Origin: Flavobacterium ammonificans
Lineage (GTDB): Bacteria > Bacteroidota > Bacteroidia > Flavobacteriales > Flavobacteriaceae
Assembly (NCBI RefSeq): GCF_020885975.1
Contig: NZ_AP025183.1
Location: 2,108,001-2,172,000, forward strand
Length of the DNA stretch: 64,000 nucleotides
Direction: 5' to 3'
Under the pieces are notes generated by a model that did no database searches, was not told where the DNA came from, and saw nothing but the letters and a program-made list of their open reading frames with translations. Within the stretch, counting starts at the first letter, position 1. The number at the start of each line of letters is the position of its first letter. Shown piece after piece: positions 1 to 8,852 of the stretch. A program made the position numbers and the translations under genes.

Positions 1-149
1 ACTTTGTAGGACGTACTGAATTTGATAGCCCTGATGTAGATAATGAAGTGTTAATTGATGCGACCAAATATTATTTAAAAACTGGTGAGTTTGCTTCTAT
101 TAAAATTACAGAGGCTACCGAATTTGATTTGTACGGCGAACCTGCATAA
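1..149 (+). CDS. rimO: Ribosomal protein S12 methylthiotransferase RimO, C-terminal fragment
   Basis: The gene enters from the left edge, so only the last 48 codons are visible (frame starts at base 3, stop TAA 147-149). The fragment reads as the TRAM-domain end of RimO: the run GRTEFDSPDVDNEVLI followed by a short beta segment and EFDLYGEPA is typical of this radical SAM enzyme, which methylthiolates an aspartate of ribosomal protein uS12. The catalytic domains lie outside the window. The related MiaB also ends in a TRAM domain, but the DSPDVDNEV wording fits RimO better. Confidence 0.85.
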   Translation, partial: FVGRTEFDSPDVDNEVLIDATKYYLKTGEFASIKITEATEFDLYGEPA

Positions 150-164
150 TTTAATTTCTTTTTT

Positions 165-172
165 TATATTTG
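165..172 (+). promoter_or_regulatory. Bacteroidota -7 promoter box TATATTTG
   Basis: TATATTTG matches the TAnnTTTG -7 consensus of Bacteroidota sigma-A promoters. Transcription would begin near 179, just before the ATG at 188. No TTG -33 element is seen at the usual distance. The box contains the TTG at 170, so that codon cannot be the translation start. Confidence 0.5.
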
Positions 173-187
173 ATAAAACTATATACT

Positions 188-682
188 ATGAAGACACTAT
201 TTAAAATCGTTTATATATTGATTCTGATGCTTTCGTTTACAACCGCAAATGCTCAATTTGGTTTTGGAGGAAATGGTATGGGAAATGGTAGAATGAATCA
301 AATGGGTGGAATGGGTAGAATGAATCAGCAACAACCTATGACCCCAGATAAACCAAAAGAAATTCCAGTTGAAGTAACTGTAGGTCAAATTATGGAGCGC
401 TTAAAGCCTGATTTAGGCTTGGATGCACTTCAGGAAGTGGCAATTTCCAATATATTGACTCAAAGTATAAAAACGCAAACCGCTATAATCAAGCAAGAAA
501 TTAGTCAGGATAGTAAAATCAAGGAAATCCAAACGCTTTCAGAAATTACAGATTCTAAAATAAAACAACTTTTATCGCAATCCCAAAAGGAGAAATATAA
601 AATTATTCAAGAAGAGGCTAAAAATCCACCTAAAAAGAAAAAGAAAAAAAAGGAGGAAAAAGAAGAAAAAGAATCTAATTAG
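188..682 (+). CDS. Small secreted protein, Gly/Met/Asn-rich with lysine-rich tail
   Basis: I do not recognise a family. The 164-aa product starts with a clear Sec signal peptide (about 22 residues, cut near ANA-Q), followed by a low-complexity segment rich in Gly, Met, Asn and Gln (about residues 23-55, with two near copies of GRMNQMGGM), a predicted alpha-helical region (about 65-145) and a tail almost entirely Lys and Glu. ATG 188 was chosen over the in-frame TTG at 170, which lies inside the -7 promoter box. It is probably an envelope protein. The gene sits 14 bp before the amidase gene and may share its transcript. Confidence 0.75.
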   Translation: MKTLFKIVYILILMLSFTTANAQFGFGGNGMGNGRMNQMGGMGRMNQQQPMTPDKPKEIPVEVTVGQIMERLKPDLGLDALQEVAISNILTQSIKTQTAIIKQEISQDSKIKEIQTLSEITDSKIKQLLSQSQKEKYKIIQEEAKNPPKKKKKKKEEKEEKESN

Positions 683-696
683 TCTAAGATAATGAT

Positions 697-1500
697 ATGA
701 AAAAATTATTTCTTTATTCATTATTTTTTGGTGTATTGGTATCATGCAAAAGCAACATTTATAGAAATGAAAGTGATAGCATACGAAAACAATTTAGAAA
801 AGTAAAGAAAACAATCTTTCACAAGGAATCTGTCCCTCTATCGAATGGCAAAAATCCGGAATGGATCAATACGGTCAATTTCAATTTACGAAAACCTAAT
901 TTTATAATCCTTCATCATACCGCTCAAGACTCTTTAGAACAAACCATAAGAACATTTACGCTATCAAGAACACAAGTAAGTGCGCACTATGTAATTAGTG
1001 ATGATGGAAAAGTAGTTCAAATGCTTAACGACTATCTAAGGGCTTGGCATGGCGGAAATGCAATATGGGGAAAAAACACCGATATTAATTCAGCATCAAT
1101 AGGAATTGAATTAGATAATAACGGTTCAGAACCATTTTCTGAAGAACAAATAAGTAGTTTAATCGCTTTACTTACTCGATTAAAAAAAGAATACAATATT
1201 CCAACACCAAATATTATTGCTCACTCTGATATAGCACCCTCAAGAAAATCAGACCCTAGTGCCTTTTTTCCATGGAAAAGACTATCGGAATTAGGCTTTG
1301 GTATTTGGCCTGATGCCGCTATTGAAAATGCTCCTGAGAATTTTGATGCGATACTTGCTTTACGCATAATTGGTTATGATACTCGAAATTTATCAGCAGC
1401 CATAAGAGCATTTAAACTCCATTATATTCAAAATGAAGTGGACGATGTATTGAATGAAAAAACGATAAATACAATTTATTCTATTTACAAAAAACAATAA
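697..1500 (+). CDS. N-acetylmuramoyl-L-alanine amidase (Amidase_2), lipoprotein
   Basis: A 267-aa lipoprotein with lipobox LVSC (Cys17) and an Amidase_2/PGRP-type domain at about residues 65-200. Zinc ligands are visible as His73 or His74 (ILHHTAQ), His176 (IIAHSD) and Asp186 (RKSDPSAF); Glu138 is the likely catalytic residue. The RAWHGG and IGIEL motifs are typical of the AmpD/AmiD group, which cleaves the bond between MurNAc and L-Ala in peptidoglycan or anhydro-muropeptides. The last 65 residues look like a short peptidoglycan-binding helical domain. The lipobox points to an outer-membrane location, as for E. coli AmiD, and a role in wall recycling. Confidence 0.9.
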   Translation: MKKLFLYSLFFGVLVSCKSNIYRNESDSIRKQFRKVKKTIFHKESVPLSNGKNPEWINTVNFNLRKPNFIILHHTAQDSLEQTIRTFTLSRTQVSAHYVISDDGKVVQMLNDYLRAWHGGNAIWGKNTDINSASIGIELDNNGSEPFSEEQISSLIALLTRLKKEYNIPTPNIIAHSDIAPSRKSDPSAFFPWKRLSELGFGIWPDAAIENAPENFDAILALRIIGYDTRNLSAAIRAFKLHYIQNEVDDVLNEKTINTIYSIYKKQ

Positions 1501-1503
1501 AAA

Positions 1504-1541
1504 AACTGCTCAAAAACATATTGTAATTGAGCAGTCTTTTA
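1504..1541. terminator. Bidirectional terminator between amidase and porin genes
   Basis: Inverted repeat ACTGCTCA...TGAGCAGT (8 bp) with an A-run on the left and TTTT on the right, so it can end transcription of the converging genes on both strands. Confidence 0.8.
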
Positions 1542-1587
1542 CATTTAAAACACTCCATTTAAAAACAAAAAAACTTTTGTTTATATT

Positions 1588-2577
1588 TTAAAATCCATAA
1601 ACCATTGCCAAAGCAAACTGAGAAGCTGATTTTGTAGGATTACCATTAGCCAAATAAAAATCTTCTTCGGAAGCACTGTCTAATCGTATCTCAGGAATAA
1701 AAGTTAGCCCTCCTGATTTTAAGTTGGCTGACAAAGTGAATGCGGCAACAGAGGTATCGGTTGTCTTCGATTTAAAAGACTCAGCACGTAATCCTAAAGC
1801 AAAACTATCAGAAAGCGATAGAGAAGGATACAGTGCAATTCCAGAATAACCAGTTCCTGTTTCAACACCTGAATAATCTGCGCCATTTAATCCTAATTTG
1901 AATTTTGGTGATAGTTGATATGCGGCAGTCAGATCCACTATAGTGCCGCTTTGAGAACCAGTCAACAAATTGAAATAAGCAGTGAATCCTTCGGCTGGCG
2001 TAACTGATAATTGTGCTCCAAAAGCATTCAAACCAAATTCTGGAATAGCCTTGTAAGCGTTCCATTGATCGTTGAACAAACCAACCATAACTGAAACTTT
2101 ACTTGAAACTACATAGTTTGCTTTAATTCCTGCATTTTGAAATGGACCTGATGTAAATAAATACGAAGTAGAGTAATGAAAATTAGATACTGGAGAAATT
2201 AACTCATAACCTATAAAAGTTCCCATGTAACCTGCGGTTAAACTTAACTTATCAGTTGCTGCATAGGTCGCATATAAATTTTGAATATGAAAAGATTGTC
2301 CTTCAACATCTGGTATAGATTGTCCCGCGCCTCGAGGACCAAAAGAAACCTCTCCAACAAATGAAGTCTTTCCTGTTTTCTTTTTTAATACCAAGTCAAT
2401 CATTCCTAATGATAATGAATTATGATCTGTTGCAAAACTTGTTTGAATATTTTCAGTTTTGGCGAAATCATATTTCCAATACGCATCTACAGATCCTGAA
2501 AATTCAAGTGGAGTATCTTGAGCGAATAAATAACTACTTGTTAAAACTAAAACTAAAATGATAATTACTTTTTTCAT
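1588..2577 (-). CDS. Outer-membrane porin (OmpL-like beta-barrel, bbp2-type)
   Basis: A 329-aa protein with a Sec signal peptide (cut after LFA, residue 19) and a repeating beta-hairpin composition with alternating hydrophobic residues and aromatic girdles, ending in FALAMVYGF with the terminal Phe typical of outer-membrane barrels. It resembles the putative beta-barrel porin-2 (OmpL-like) family common in Bacteroidota. The transported solute cannot be told from sequence. It is monocistronic, with a 442-bp AT-rich region upstream containing two near-identical palindromes that could be operators. Confidence 0.8.
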   Translation of the reverse strand: MKKVIIILVLVLTSSYLFAQDTPLEFSGSVDAYWKYDFAKTENIQTSFATDHNSLSLGMIDLVLKKKTGKTSFVGEVSFGPRGAGQSIPDVEGQSFHIQNLYATYAATDKLSLTAGYMGTFIGYELISPVSNFHYSTSYLFTSGPFQNAGIKANYVVSSKVSVMVGLFNDQWNAYKAIPEFGLNAFGAQLSVTPAEGFTAYFNLLTGSQSGTIVDLTAAYQLSPKFKLGLNGADYSGVETGTGYSGIALYPSLSLSDSFALGLRAESFKSKTTDTSVAAFTLSANLKSGGLTFIPEIRLDSASEEDFYLANGNPTKSASQFALAMVYGF

Positions 2578-2825
2578 GTTGAAAGATTTTAATTTACTAA
2601 TTCGTTTGTTTAAGAAAAAGAAATAATTTTCAAAAAATACTATCTAAAGTTATTTCCTTTATCCGAAGCAAAACTATCAACTTTTATCAACGAAAATAAA
2701 AAATAAGTAAATTAAATTCAATAAAATAGTCATTTTTATGAAATTAGAATTAAAATTCATAAAAAAAAGATATTTAAAGCTAAAAATAGCATTAAAATGC
2801 ATTATTAATAACATTAAAATTTATT

Positions 2826-2849
2826 ATACCCTTTAAATTTTAGGGGTAT
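2826..2849. promoter_or_regulatory. Palindrome, copy 1 (possible operator)
   Basis: Imperfect palindrome with arms ATACCC and GGGGTAT around an A/T centre. Its sequence and centre closely match the palindrome at 2909-2933, and the centres are about 84 bp apart, close to eight helical turns. The binding factor is unknown. Confidence 0.4.
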
Positions 2850-2908
2850 TTTATTTTTTTGCATAAAAAAACTGTAAATTACTCTAAAATTATAAGTTAA
2901 AAAATAAT

Positions 2909-2933
2909 TTACCCCTAAAAAAATAAGGGGTAT
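2909..2933. promoter_or_regulatory. Palindrome, copy 2 (possible operator)
   Basis: Palindrome ACCCCT-N9-AGGGGT flanked by TT and AT. It lacks the following U-run of a terminator and lies beyond the terminator of the carboxylase operon, so an operator for the divergent porin gene is the more likely reading. Confidence 0.4.
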
Positions 2934-2970
2934 CAATTTTAAATTGTTTAAAAATAAAATTATAACCCAT

Positions 2971-3000
2971 AAAAAAACCACCTTAATAAAGGTGGTTTTA
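2971..3000. terminator. Terminator of the acyl-CoA carboxylase operon
   Basis: Perfect 8-bp stem ACCACCTT-AATA-AAGGTGGT with an A-run on the left (a U-run in the minus-strand transcript) and TTTTA on the right, 20 bp after the stop codon of the carboxyltransferase gene. Confidence 0.85.
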
Positions 3001-3019
3001 AAATTAGGCTTAAAAAATA

Positions 3020-4561
3020 CTATAAAGGAATGTTTCCATGTTTGCGTTTTGGCAATACACTTTCTTTATTTTCTAACATGCTAAAGGCTTTTATTAATTT
3101 TTTGCGTGTGTCTTGTGGTAAAATTACCTCATCAACAAAACCTCTCTGTGCAGCTGTATAAGGATTCGCAAACAAATCGGCATATTCCGCTTCTTTCTCT
3201 AACAACTTAGCCGCAGGGTCGTTTGCTTCATTAATTTCTTTTTTAAAGATAATCTCACTAGCCCCTTTGGCACCCATTACTGCAATTTCGGCTGTAGGCC
3301 AAGCAAAATTCATATCAGCACCAATGTGTTTGGAGTTCATTACATCATAAGCCCCTCCATATGCTTTTCGCGTAATCACGGTTACTCTTGGTACCGTAGC
3401 CTCACTTAAAGCGTACAACAATTTAGCCCCGTGCACAATAATACCATTCCATTCTTGATCAGTTCCTGGTAAAAATCCCGGAACATCTACTAATACTAAT
3501 AAAGGAATATTAAAACAATCGCAAAAACGAGTAAATCGTGCTGCCTTGATCGATGAATTCACATCCAATACACCAGCTAAAATCATAGGCTGATTAGCAA
3601 TAATACCAACACTACGGCCGCCAATTCGTGAAAAACCTACAATAATATTCTCTGCAAAGTTTTTATGAATTTCAAAAAACGAATCTTCGTCAATAATACC
3701 CGAAATTACTTCGTGCATATCATACGGCTTATTTGGATTATCTGGAATTATAGTCAATAATTTTTCTCTTACTTCATCATTAAGCTCATAAGCAAGATTT
3801 TTAGGCTTTTCTTTATTGGATTGAGGTAAATAACTCAATAATCGTTTTACATCTTCTAAACATTCTACATCATTCGCCGACGTACAATGTGCCACTCCAG
3901 ATTTGGTTGAATGGGTACTTGCCCCTCCTAACTCTTCTGAAGTTACGGTTTCATTAGTTACAGTTTTAACTACATTAGGCCCTGTAACAAACATATAGCT
4001 GGTATCTTCCACCATCATCGTAAAATCTGTCATCGCTGGCGAATAAACCGCTCCCCCAGCACATGGCCCCATAATCGCTGAAATTTGCGGAATTACTCCC
4101 GAAGACTGTACGTTTCTGTAAAAAATATCAGCATAGCCTCCAAGAGAACGAACCCCTTCTTGGATACGCGCACCACCTGAATCGTTTAAACCAATCATTG
4201 GCGCACCCACTTTTAGAGCCATATCCATTACTTTGCATATTTTCTCTGCATGGGTTTCAGACAATGAGCCTCCGAAAACAGTAAAATCTTGCGCAAAGAC
4301 ATAAACTAATCTACCATTAATATTTCCATAACCGGTAACCACTCCATCTCCTAAATACACCTCTTTCTCGATCCCGAAATCAGTTGTACGGTGTGTAACC
4401 AACATTCCGATTTCTTCAAATGTGCCTTCGTCCAACAAATAATCAATGCGCTCTCTAGCCGTTAACTTTTTATTTGAATGTTGTTTAGCAATTCTGTTCT
4501 TTCCTCCGCCCAAATGAGCTTCAGCAATTTTATCTTGTACTATTTTTATTTTTGATTCCAT
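3020..4561 (-). CDS. Acyl-CoA carboxylase, carboxyltransferase (beta) subunit
   Basis: A 513-aa carboxyltransferase of the propionyl-CoA carboxylase beta / methylmalonyl-CoA decarboxylase alpha family. Both crotonase-like halves are present, with acyl-CoA and carboxybiotin loop motifs such as [13 protein letters not shown] and [16 protein letters not shown] in the N-terminal half and [10 protein letters not shown] in the C-terminal half. It moves the carboxyl group from carboxybiotin to an acyl-CoA, most likely propionyl-CoA, giving methylmalonyl-CoA. It is the last gene of a three-gene operon, 3 bp after the biotin carboxylase gene and following the biotin carrier gene. The full length matches the family. 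Confidence 0.93.
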   Translation of the reverse strand: MESKIKIVQDKIAEAHLGGGKNRIAKQHSNKKLTARERIDYLLDEGTFEEIGMLVTHRTTDFGIEKEVYLGDGVVTGYGNINGRLVYVFAQDFTVFGGSLSETHAEKICKVMDMALKVGAPMIGLNDSGGARIQEGVRSLGGYADIFYRNVQSSGVIPQISAIMGPCAGGAVYSPAMTDFTMMVEDTSYMFVTGPNVVKTVTNETVTSEELGGASTHSTKSGVAHCTSANDVECLEDVKRLLSYLPQSNKEKPKNLAYELNDEVREKLLTIIPDNPNKPYDMHEVISGIIDEDSFFEIHKNFAENIIVGFSRIGGRSVGIIANQPMILAGVLDVNSSIKAARFTRFCDCFNIPLLVLVDVPGFLPGTDQEWNGIIVHGAKLLYALSEATVPRVTVITRKAYGGAYDVMNSKHIGADMNFAWPTAEIAVMGAKGASEIIFKKEINEANDPAAKLLEKEAEYADLFANPYTAAQRGFVDEVILPQDTRKKLIKAFSMLENKESVLPKRKHGNIPL

Positions 4562-4564
4562 ACT

Positions 4565-6007
4565 TTATTGAATTGGTAAGCGTACGATTTTTTGATCTTC
4601 AAAATACTGTTGCAAGGCTACCATAGCAGCGATTTGAGCTTCTTTTTGGGTTTGCTCTTTTAGCTTTTCAACGCTGTAATATTTTTTTACAAAATGCGTA
4701 TCAAAGTTCCCCGAACGAAATGCCTCATGTTCAAAAACAAATTTTCCAAAAGGCAAAGTAGTCGAAACACCTTCTACCTTATAATTATCAATGGCCTGAA
4801 TCATCGTTTGAATCGCTTCTTCACGAGTTGCTCCGTAAGTAATCAATTTAGACAACATTGGATCGTAATAAATTGGAATGTCCATTCCTTGTTCAAAACC
4901 ATTATCAACACGAACTCCTACTCCAACAGGTAACTGATATACATCCAAATGCCCTACACTTGGCAAGAAATCATTTAATGGATCTTCAGCATATACACGC
5001 AATTCAACAGCATGACCTTTGATTTTTAAATCTTCTTGTTGAAGTGGTAAAACTTCACCTCTAGCCACTCGGATTTGCAATTCTACTAAATCTGTTCCGG
5101 TTATAATTTCGGTTACAGGATGTTCTACTTGCAAACGGGTATTCATTTCGAGGAAATAGAAATTATTGTTTTCGTCCAATAAAAATTCTACAGTTCCCGC
5201 TCCTAAATAATCACATGATTTAGCAACCAAAACAGCCGCTTCTCCCATTTGCTTGCGCAATTCTGGCGTTAACACTGACGAAGGCGCTTCTTCAATTACT
5301 TTCTGATGACGTCTTTGAACGCTACACTCTCTTTCAAAAAGATAGAGGATATTCCCATGACTATCCGCCATTACTTGAATTTCGATATGTCTTGGGGATG
5401 CTACATATTTTTCAATAAAAACAGAACCATCTCCAAATGCAGCAATAGCTTCACTAATCGCTCTGTCCATTTGCGATTCAAAATCAGCCTCTTTCTCTAC
5501 CACACGCATTCCTTTACCTCCACCTCCGGCAGAGGCTTTAATTAAAATTGGAAAACCTATTGAAGTAGCCACTTCTTTTGCTTTTTTTACATCTGTAATC
5601 GCTTGATCGTAACCAGGAACCATAGGGATATTGTAGTCTTTAACCGCATCTTTAGCGGCTAATTTACTTCCCATAATGCGGATTGCTTTGGATTTTGGTC
5701 CAATAAATATAATCCCATTACGTTCAGCTTCCTCAGCAAAATCGGCATTTTCACTTAAGAAACCATAACCTGGATGAATCGCATCTGCTCCTAATGATTT
5801 AGCCACTTCAATGATTTTACTTCCCAGTAAATAGGACTGGTTTGAAGGTGCTTCACCAATACAAACTGCTTCATCTGCAAATTTTACATGTGGGGCATTC
5901 CTGTCAATTGTAGAATACACTGCAACTGTCTTTATTCCCATTTTTCGAGCCGTTTTCATTACTCGAATGGCTATTTCGCCTCTATTGGCAACTACTATCT
6001 TCTTCAT
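4565..6007 (-). CDS. accC: Biotin carboxylase subunit (AccC type)
   Basis: A 480-aa ATP-grasp enzyme that carboxylates the biotin of the carrier protein using ATP and bicarbonate. The order is biotin carboxylase N domain (ANRGEIAIRV, HPGYGFLSENADFA), ATP-grasp with the glycine-rich loop KASAGGGGKGMR and the EMNTRLQVEHPVTE active-site motif, then the C-terminal domain. It is about 30 residues longer than E. coli AccC, with a C-terminal extension of low complexity. It lies 3 bp from the genes on either side, consistent with a heteromeric propionyl/acyl-CoA carboxylase rather than the fatty-acid ACC alone. Confidence 0.93.
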   Translation of the reverse strand: MKKIVVANRGEIAIRVMKTARKMGIKTVAVYSTIDRNAPHVKFADEAVCIGEAPSNQSYLLGSKIIEVAKSLGADAIHPGYGFLSENADFAEEAERNGIIFIGPKSKAIRIMGSKLAAKDAVKDYNIPMVPGYDQAITDVKKAKEVATSIGFPILIKASAGGGGKGMRVVEKEADFESQMDRAISEAIAAFGDGSVFIEKYVASPRHIEIQVMADSHGNILYLFERECSVQRRHQKVIEEAPSSVLTPELRKQMGEAAVLVAKSCDYLGAGTVEFLLDENNNFYFLEMNTRLQVEHPVTEIITGTDLVELQIRVARGEVLPLQQEDLKIKGHAVELRVYAEDPLNDFLPSVGHLDVYQLPVGVGVRVDNGFEQGMDIPIYYDPMLSKLITYGATREEAIQTMIQAIDNYKVEGVSTTLPFGKFVFEHEAFRSGNFDTHFVKKYYSVEKLKEQTQKEAQIAAMVALQQYFEDQKIVRLPIQ

Positions 6008-6010
6008 AAT

Positions 6011-6496
6011 TTACTCGAATTCAATTAATAATTGTCCTTTGTCTACAGCGTCTCCAACTGTTACCGAAATAGACTTAATTACACCATCACGAGGCGATAA
6101 AAAACTGTTTTCCATTTTCATGGCACCAAGAATAATTAAATTGTCGTTTTCTTTAACTTCCTGCCCTACTACTACACTAATTTCTAGAATTAATCCTGGC
6201 ATAGGTGCCTTGATAGCATTAACTTGTTTAGCCAAACCGGTTTCAAATCCCATTTCTTTAATTAAAATATCTAAAGGATTTGAAATAGCAACGGTATAAC
6301 TATTCCCATTAACTAAGACAGTATACTTTTTTTGATTAAAATCAGCCTCAACAATAGCTGCTTTGAAAGAAGTGTTTTCGTGTAAAATATGAAACTGATT
6401 CAATTCTGCACGAACAGCATCGAGTTGCAAAACACTTTGCGAATCCATATCAAAATGGAAGGTGTCGTTTACATTTACTTTATAACCAATACTCAT
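6011..6496 (-). CDS. Biotin carboxyl carrier subunit of acyl-CoA carboxylase
   Basis: A 161-aa protein ending in a biotinyl domain (about residues 92-161) with the biotinylation site AMKM, Lys127. The N-terminal 90 residues form a small beta-rich domain like that seen upstream of the biotinyl domain in Bacteroidota carboxylase carriers, possibly contacting the carboxyltransferase core. It is the first gene of the operon, followed after 3 bp by biotin carboxylase and then the carboxyltransferase, so the three subunits are made together. The carrier shuttles carboxybiotin between the two active sites. Confidence 0.92.
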   Translation of the reverse strand: MSIGYKVNVNDTFHFDMDSQSVLQLDAVRAELNQFHILHENTSFKAAIVEADFNQKKYTVLVNGNSYTVAISNPLDILIKEMGFETGLAKQVNAIKAPMPGLILEISVVVGQEVKENDNLIILGAMKMENSFLSPRDGVIKSISVTVGDAVDKGQLLIEFE

Positions 6497-6606
6497 AGGT
6501 GTATTTTTTAATTGGTAGTAAATGTATTTATTAATCTAAATTTAAAATGAAAAACGAGGTATATATTTGCTAAATTACTATACTTTTTATCAAAAAAATA
6601 ACAATT

Positions 6607-8805
6607 CTACAAAACTAAAAGTCCGAAATCTTGTAACATTTTCATCGATTTTGAATACCAAAACAATTCAAAATTTTCCATTTCGCTTTCAAAATCAGCT
6701 TTCAGTTCTTGAAATTGAGTTGTTCTTGAATTGGAAACTGAAATTATATCTAGGGTTTTAACAAGCCATTCTCCCTCTTTTTGATTGGCTTGAATAACAA
6801 CTTTTTCTTTTTTATCATGAAACGTTAATTCCATCATTTCCCAAGAATTTCCTTTTTTAGTTTTAGTAAAACTTCTTACTGTTGGCTTACCGCCTAGCCA
6901 GAGTACTTTAGCATTCGGTTTACTACTAAAATTAGTTTCCTCTTCAAGTGCATCAAAAATAAAATCGGGACGAATTGTTGTTTTTGGTATCTTAAAATCA
7001 AACCATTCTTGCAAGTCGTAATCCAAACAAATTCCGTGCATAAAGTTGAATAAGGATTTTTTTAGACCAAAACTAAATTGTTCGTGATCAATTCCTGTAC
7101 TGTCTATATAATTGAGGTCATTATTTGCAAAAGTACCAACTATATCTGATTCTTTAGTTACACCAAATTTTTCCGGATACATTCCCACTGGGCTGTGTGC
7201 CGTCATTGCAAATTGGTGCCAAAATCCGGATTGTAACACGCCGGCTTCAAACAATTGGCGTACCATTTCTAAACTATCTACCGTTTCTTGAATGGTTTGT
7301 GTTGGATAGCCATACATTAAATAAGCGTGTACCATAACTCCTGCTTCAGTAAAATTGCGCGTTACTTTGGCTACTTGTTCTACCGTGACTCCTTTGTCAA
7401 TCAATTGTAATAATCGGTCAGAAGCTACTTCTAGTCCGCCTGAAACGGCAATACAGCCTGAAGCTTTTAACAACAAACACAACTCTTTGGTAAAACTTTT
7501 CTCAAAACGAATATTCGTCCACCAAGTCACCGCTAATTTACGGCGCAAGATTTCTAGGGCAAGCTCTCGCATTAAAGCTGGTGGGGCTGCTTCGTCCACA
7601 AAATGAAAACCTGTCTGACCCGTTTGAGCAATCATTTCTTCCATTCGGTCACACAAAATTCCGGCTGCAATCGGTTCATAGACTTTAATGTAATCTAGAG
7701 AAATATCACAAAAAGTACATTTACCCCAATAGCAACCATGCGCCATGGTGAGTTTATTCCATCGACCATCACTCCACATACGGTGCATTGGATTCACTAT
7801 TTCAATTACTGAAATGTATTTATCTAAAAACAAATCCGAATAATCTGGTGTTCCAACATGAGATTGTTTGTAGTCGTGACGGGGAGAGTTATTTTTATAC
7901 ACTACTTTACCATTCTCTAACAAAAAAGTACGCTTGAATTCCGCATTTATTCCTGATTCAATATTCTCAATAATTAATTCAAGTGGCAATTCGCCATCAT
8001 CCAAAGAAATAAAATCGAAGAATTCAAAAACCCGTTCGTCTGAAAGGGAACGTAATTCCGTATTCGCAAAGCCGCCGCCCATCAATATCTTGATTTCTGG
8101 ATGATGCTTTTTCAACCATTGCGCAGAGCGAAAGGCAGCATATAAGTTTCCAGGAAAAGGAACTGAAATTAAAAATATAGTAGGTTGAATCGTTTCTATT
8201 TTTACTGCCAAAATCGAAAGCAAAATAGCATCTATATAAGTAGGTTCTTGTTGTAATGCTTGGTACAATTCATCAAACGAATTGGCAGATCGCCCTAAAC
8301 GTTCGGCATAACGACTGAATCCAAAATTAGGATCTACACATTCTACAATAAAATCTGAAATGTCTTCGAGATACAAAGTTGCCAAATGTTTGGCTTTATC
8401 TTGCGTTCCCATAGTCCCAAATGCCCAATCCAACTCTTCTAACTGTGCAAATCGTGAGGCTTCTGGTAAGAAATCTTCTTGACAAATTTGGAGTGCCAAA
8501 GTAGGATTTTTTCCATGCAAGAAAGCTATAACGGAATCAATGGTTTTAATGTACTCATCTTGCAAAGCAAAAATTCGTTGTGCATTCTCTGAAAGTTCCT
8601 CCTGTGGAAATTTGGAACTAGAAAATTCAAACAAATCTTGCAATCCTTTTCTTGAAAACAAAGCTAAAATAACTTCTATCCCCAGATCAGCTTGTACTGA
8701 GCTTCTATTTTTGGTATTCAAAAACCCTTTAATATAAGCCGTTGCTGGATACGGAGTATTCAGTTGAGTAAATGGTGGCGTTACAAGGAATAGTTTTGTT
8801 TTCAA
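6607..8805 (-). CDS. B12-binding-domain radical SAM protein
   Basis: About 732 aa. The N-terminal half has cobalamin-binding-like segments (LMGGGFANTELRSL, followed by DFISLDDGELPL), then a radical SAM core with the cluster motif GCYWGKCTFCD. The spacing is Cx4Cx2C instead of the usual Cx3Cx2C. The reaction is unknown. No ATG precedes the conserved region: TTG at 8826 and TTG at 8805 are both open, and I chose 8805 because the product then begins directly with KTKLFLVTPPFTQLN. It lies 47 bp after the MFS gene on the same strand, so the two may be co-transcribed. Confidence 0.8.
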   Translation of the reverse strand: MKTKLFLVTPPFTQLNTPYPATAYIKGFLNTKNRSSVQADLGIEVILALFSRKGLQDLFEFSSSKFPQEELSENAQRIFALQDEYIKTIDSVIAFLHGKNPTLALQICQEDFLPEASRFAQLEELDWAFGTMGTQDKAKHLATLYLEDISDFIVECVDPNFGFSRYAERLGRSANSFDELYQALQQEPTYIDAILLSILAVKIETIQPTIFLISVPFPGNLYAAFRSAQWLKKHHPEIKILMGGGFANTELRSLSDERVFEFFDFISLDDGELPLELIIENIESGINAEFKRTFLLENGKVVYKNNSPRHDYKQSHVGTPDYSDLFLDKYISVIEIVNPMHRMWSDGRWNKLTMAHGCYWGKCTFCDISLDYIKVYEPIAAGILCDRMEEMIAQTGQTGFHFVDEAAPPALMRELALEILRRKLAVTWWTNIRFEKSFTKELCLLLKASGCIAVSGGLEVASDRLLQLIDKGVTVEQVAKVTRNFTEAGVMVHAYLMYGYPTQTIQETVDSLEMVRQLFEAGVLQSGFWHQFAMTAHSPVGMYPEKFGVTKESDIVGTFANNDLNYIDSTGIDHEQFSFGLKKSLFNFMHGICLDYDLQEWFDFKIPKTTIRPDFIFDALEEETNFSSKPNAKVLWLGGKPTVRSFTKTKKGNSWEMMELTFHDKKEKVVIQANQKEGEWLVKTLDIISVSNSRTTQFQELKADFESEMENFELFWYSKSMKMLQDFGLLVL

Positions 8806-8852
8806 AGAGATGGTTTTGGAGGACAAATATCGTTTAATATTGTGTCTTTACA

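Larger units (their letters stand above)
2578..2970. other. AT-rich intergenic region upstream of the porin gene
   Basis: No gene seen. The stretch is very AT-rich and holds a possible minus-strand -7 box (TAGTTTTG, 2676-2669, no convincing -33 partner) and two ACCC/GGGT palindromes listed separately. The remainder is A/T tracts with repeated ATTAAAAT words. Confidence 0.6.

Noticed and set aside
197-388. Antisense open frame over the start of the secreted protein
   Set aside because: It arises from the Met/Gly-rich repeat on the other strand; no start signal and no recognisable product.
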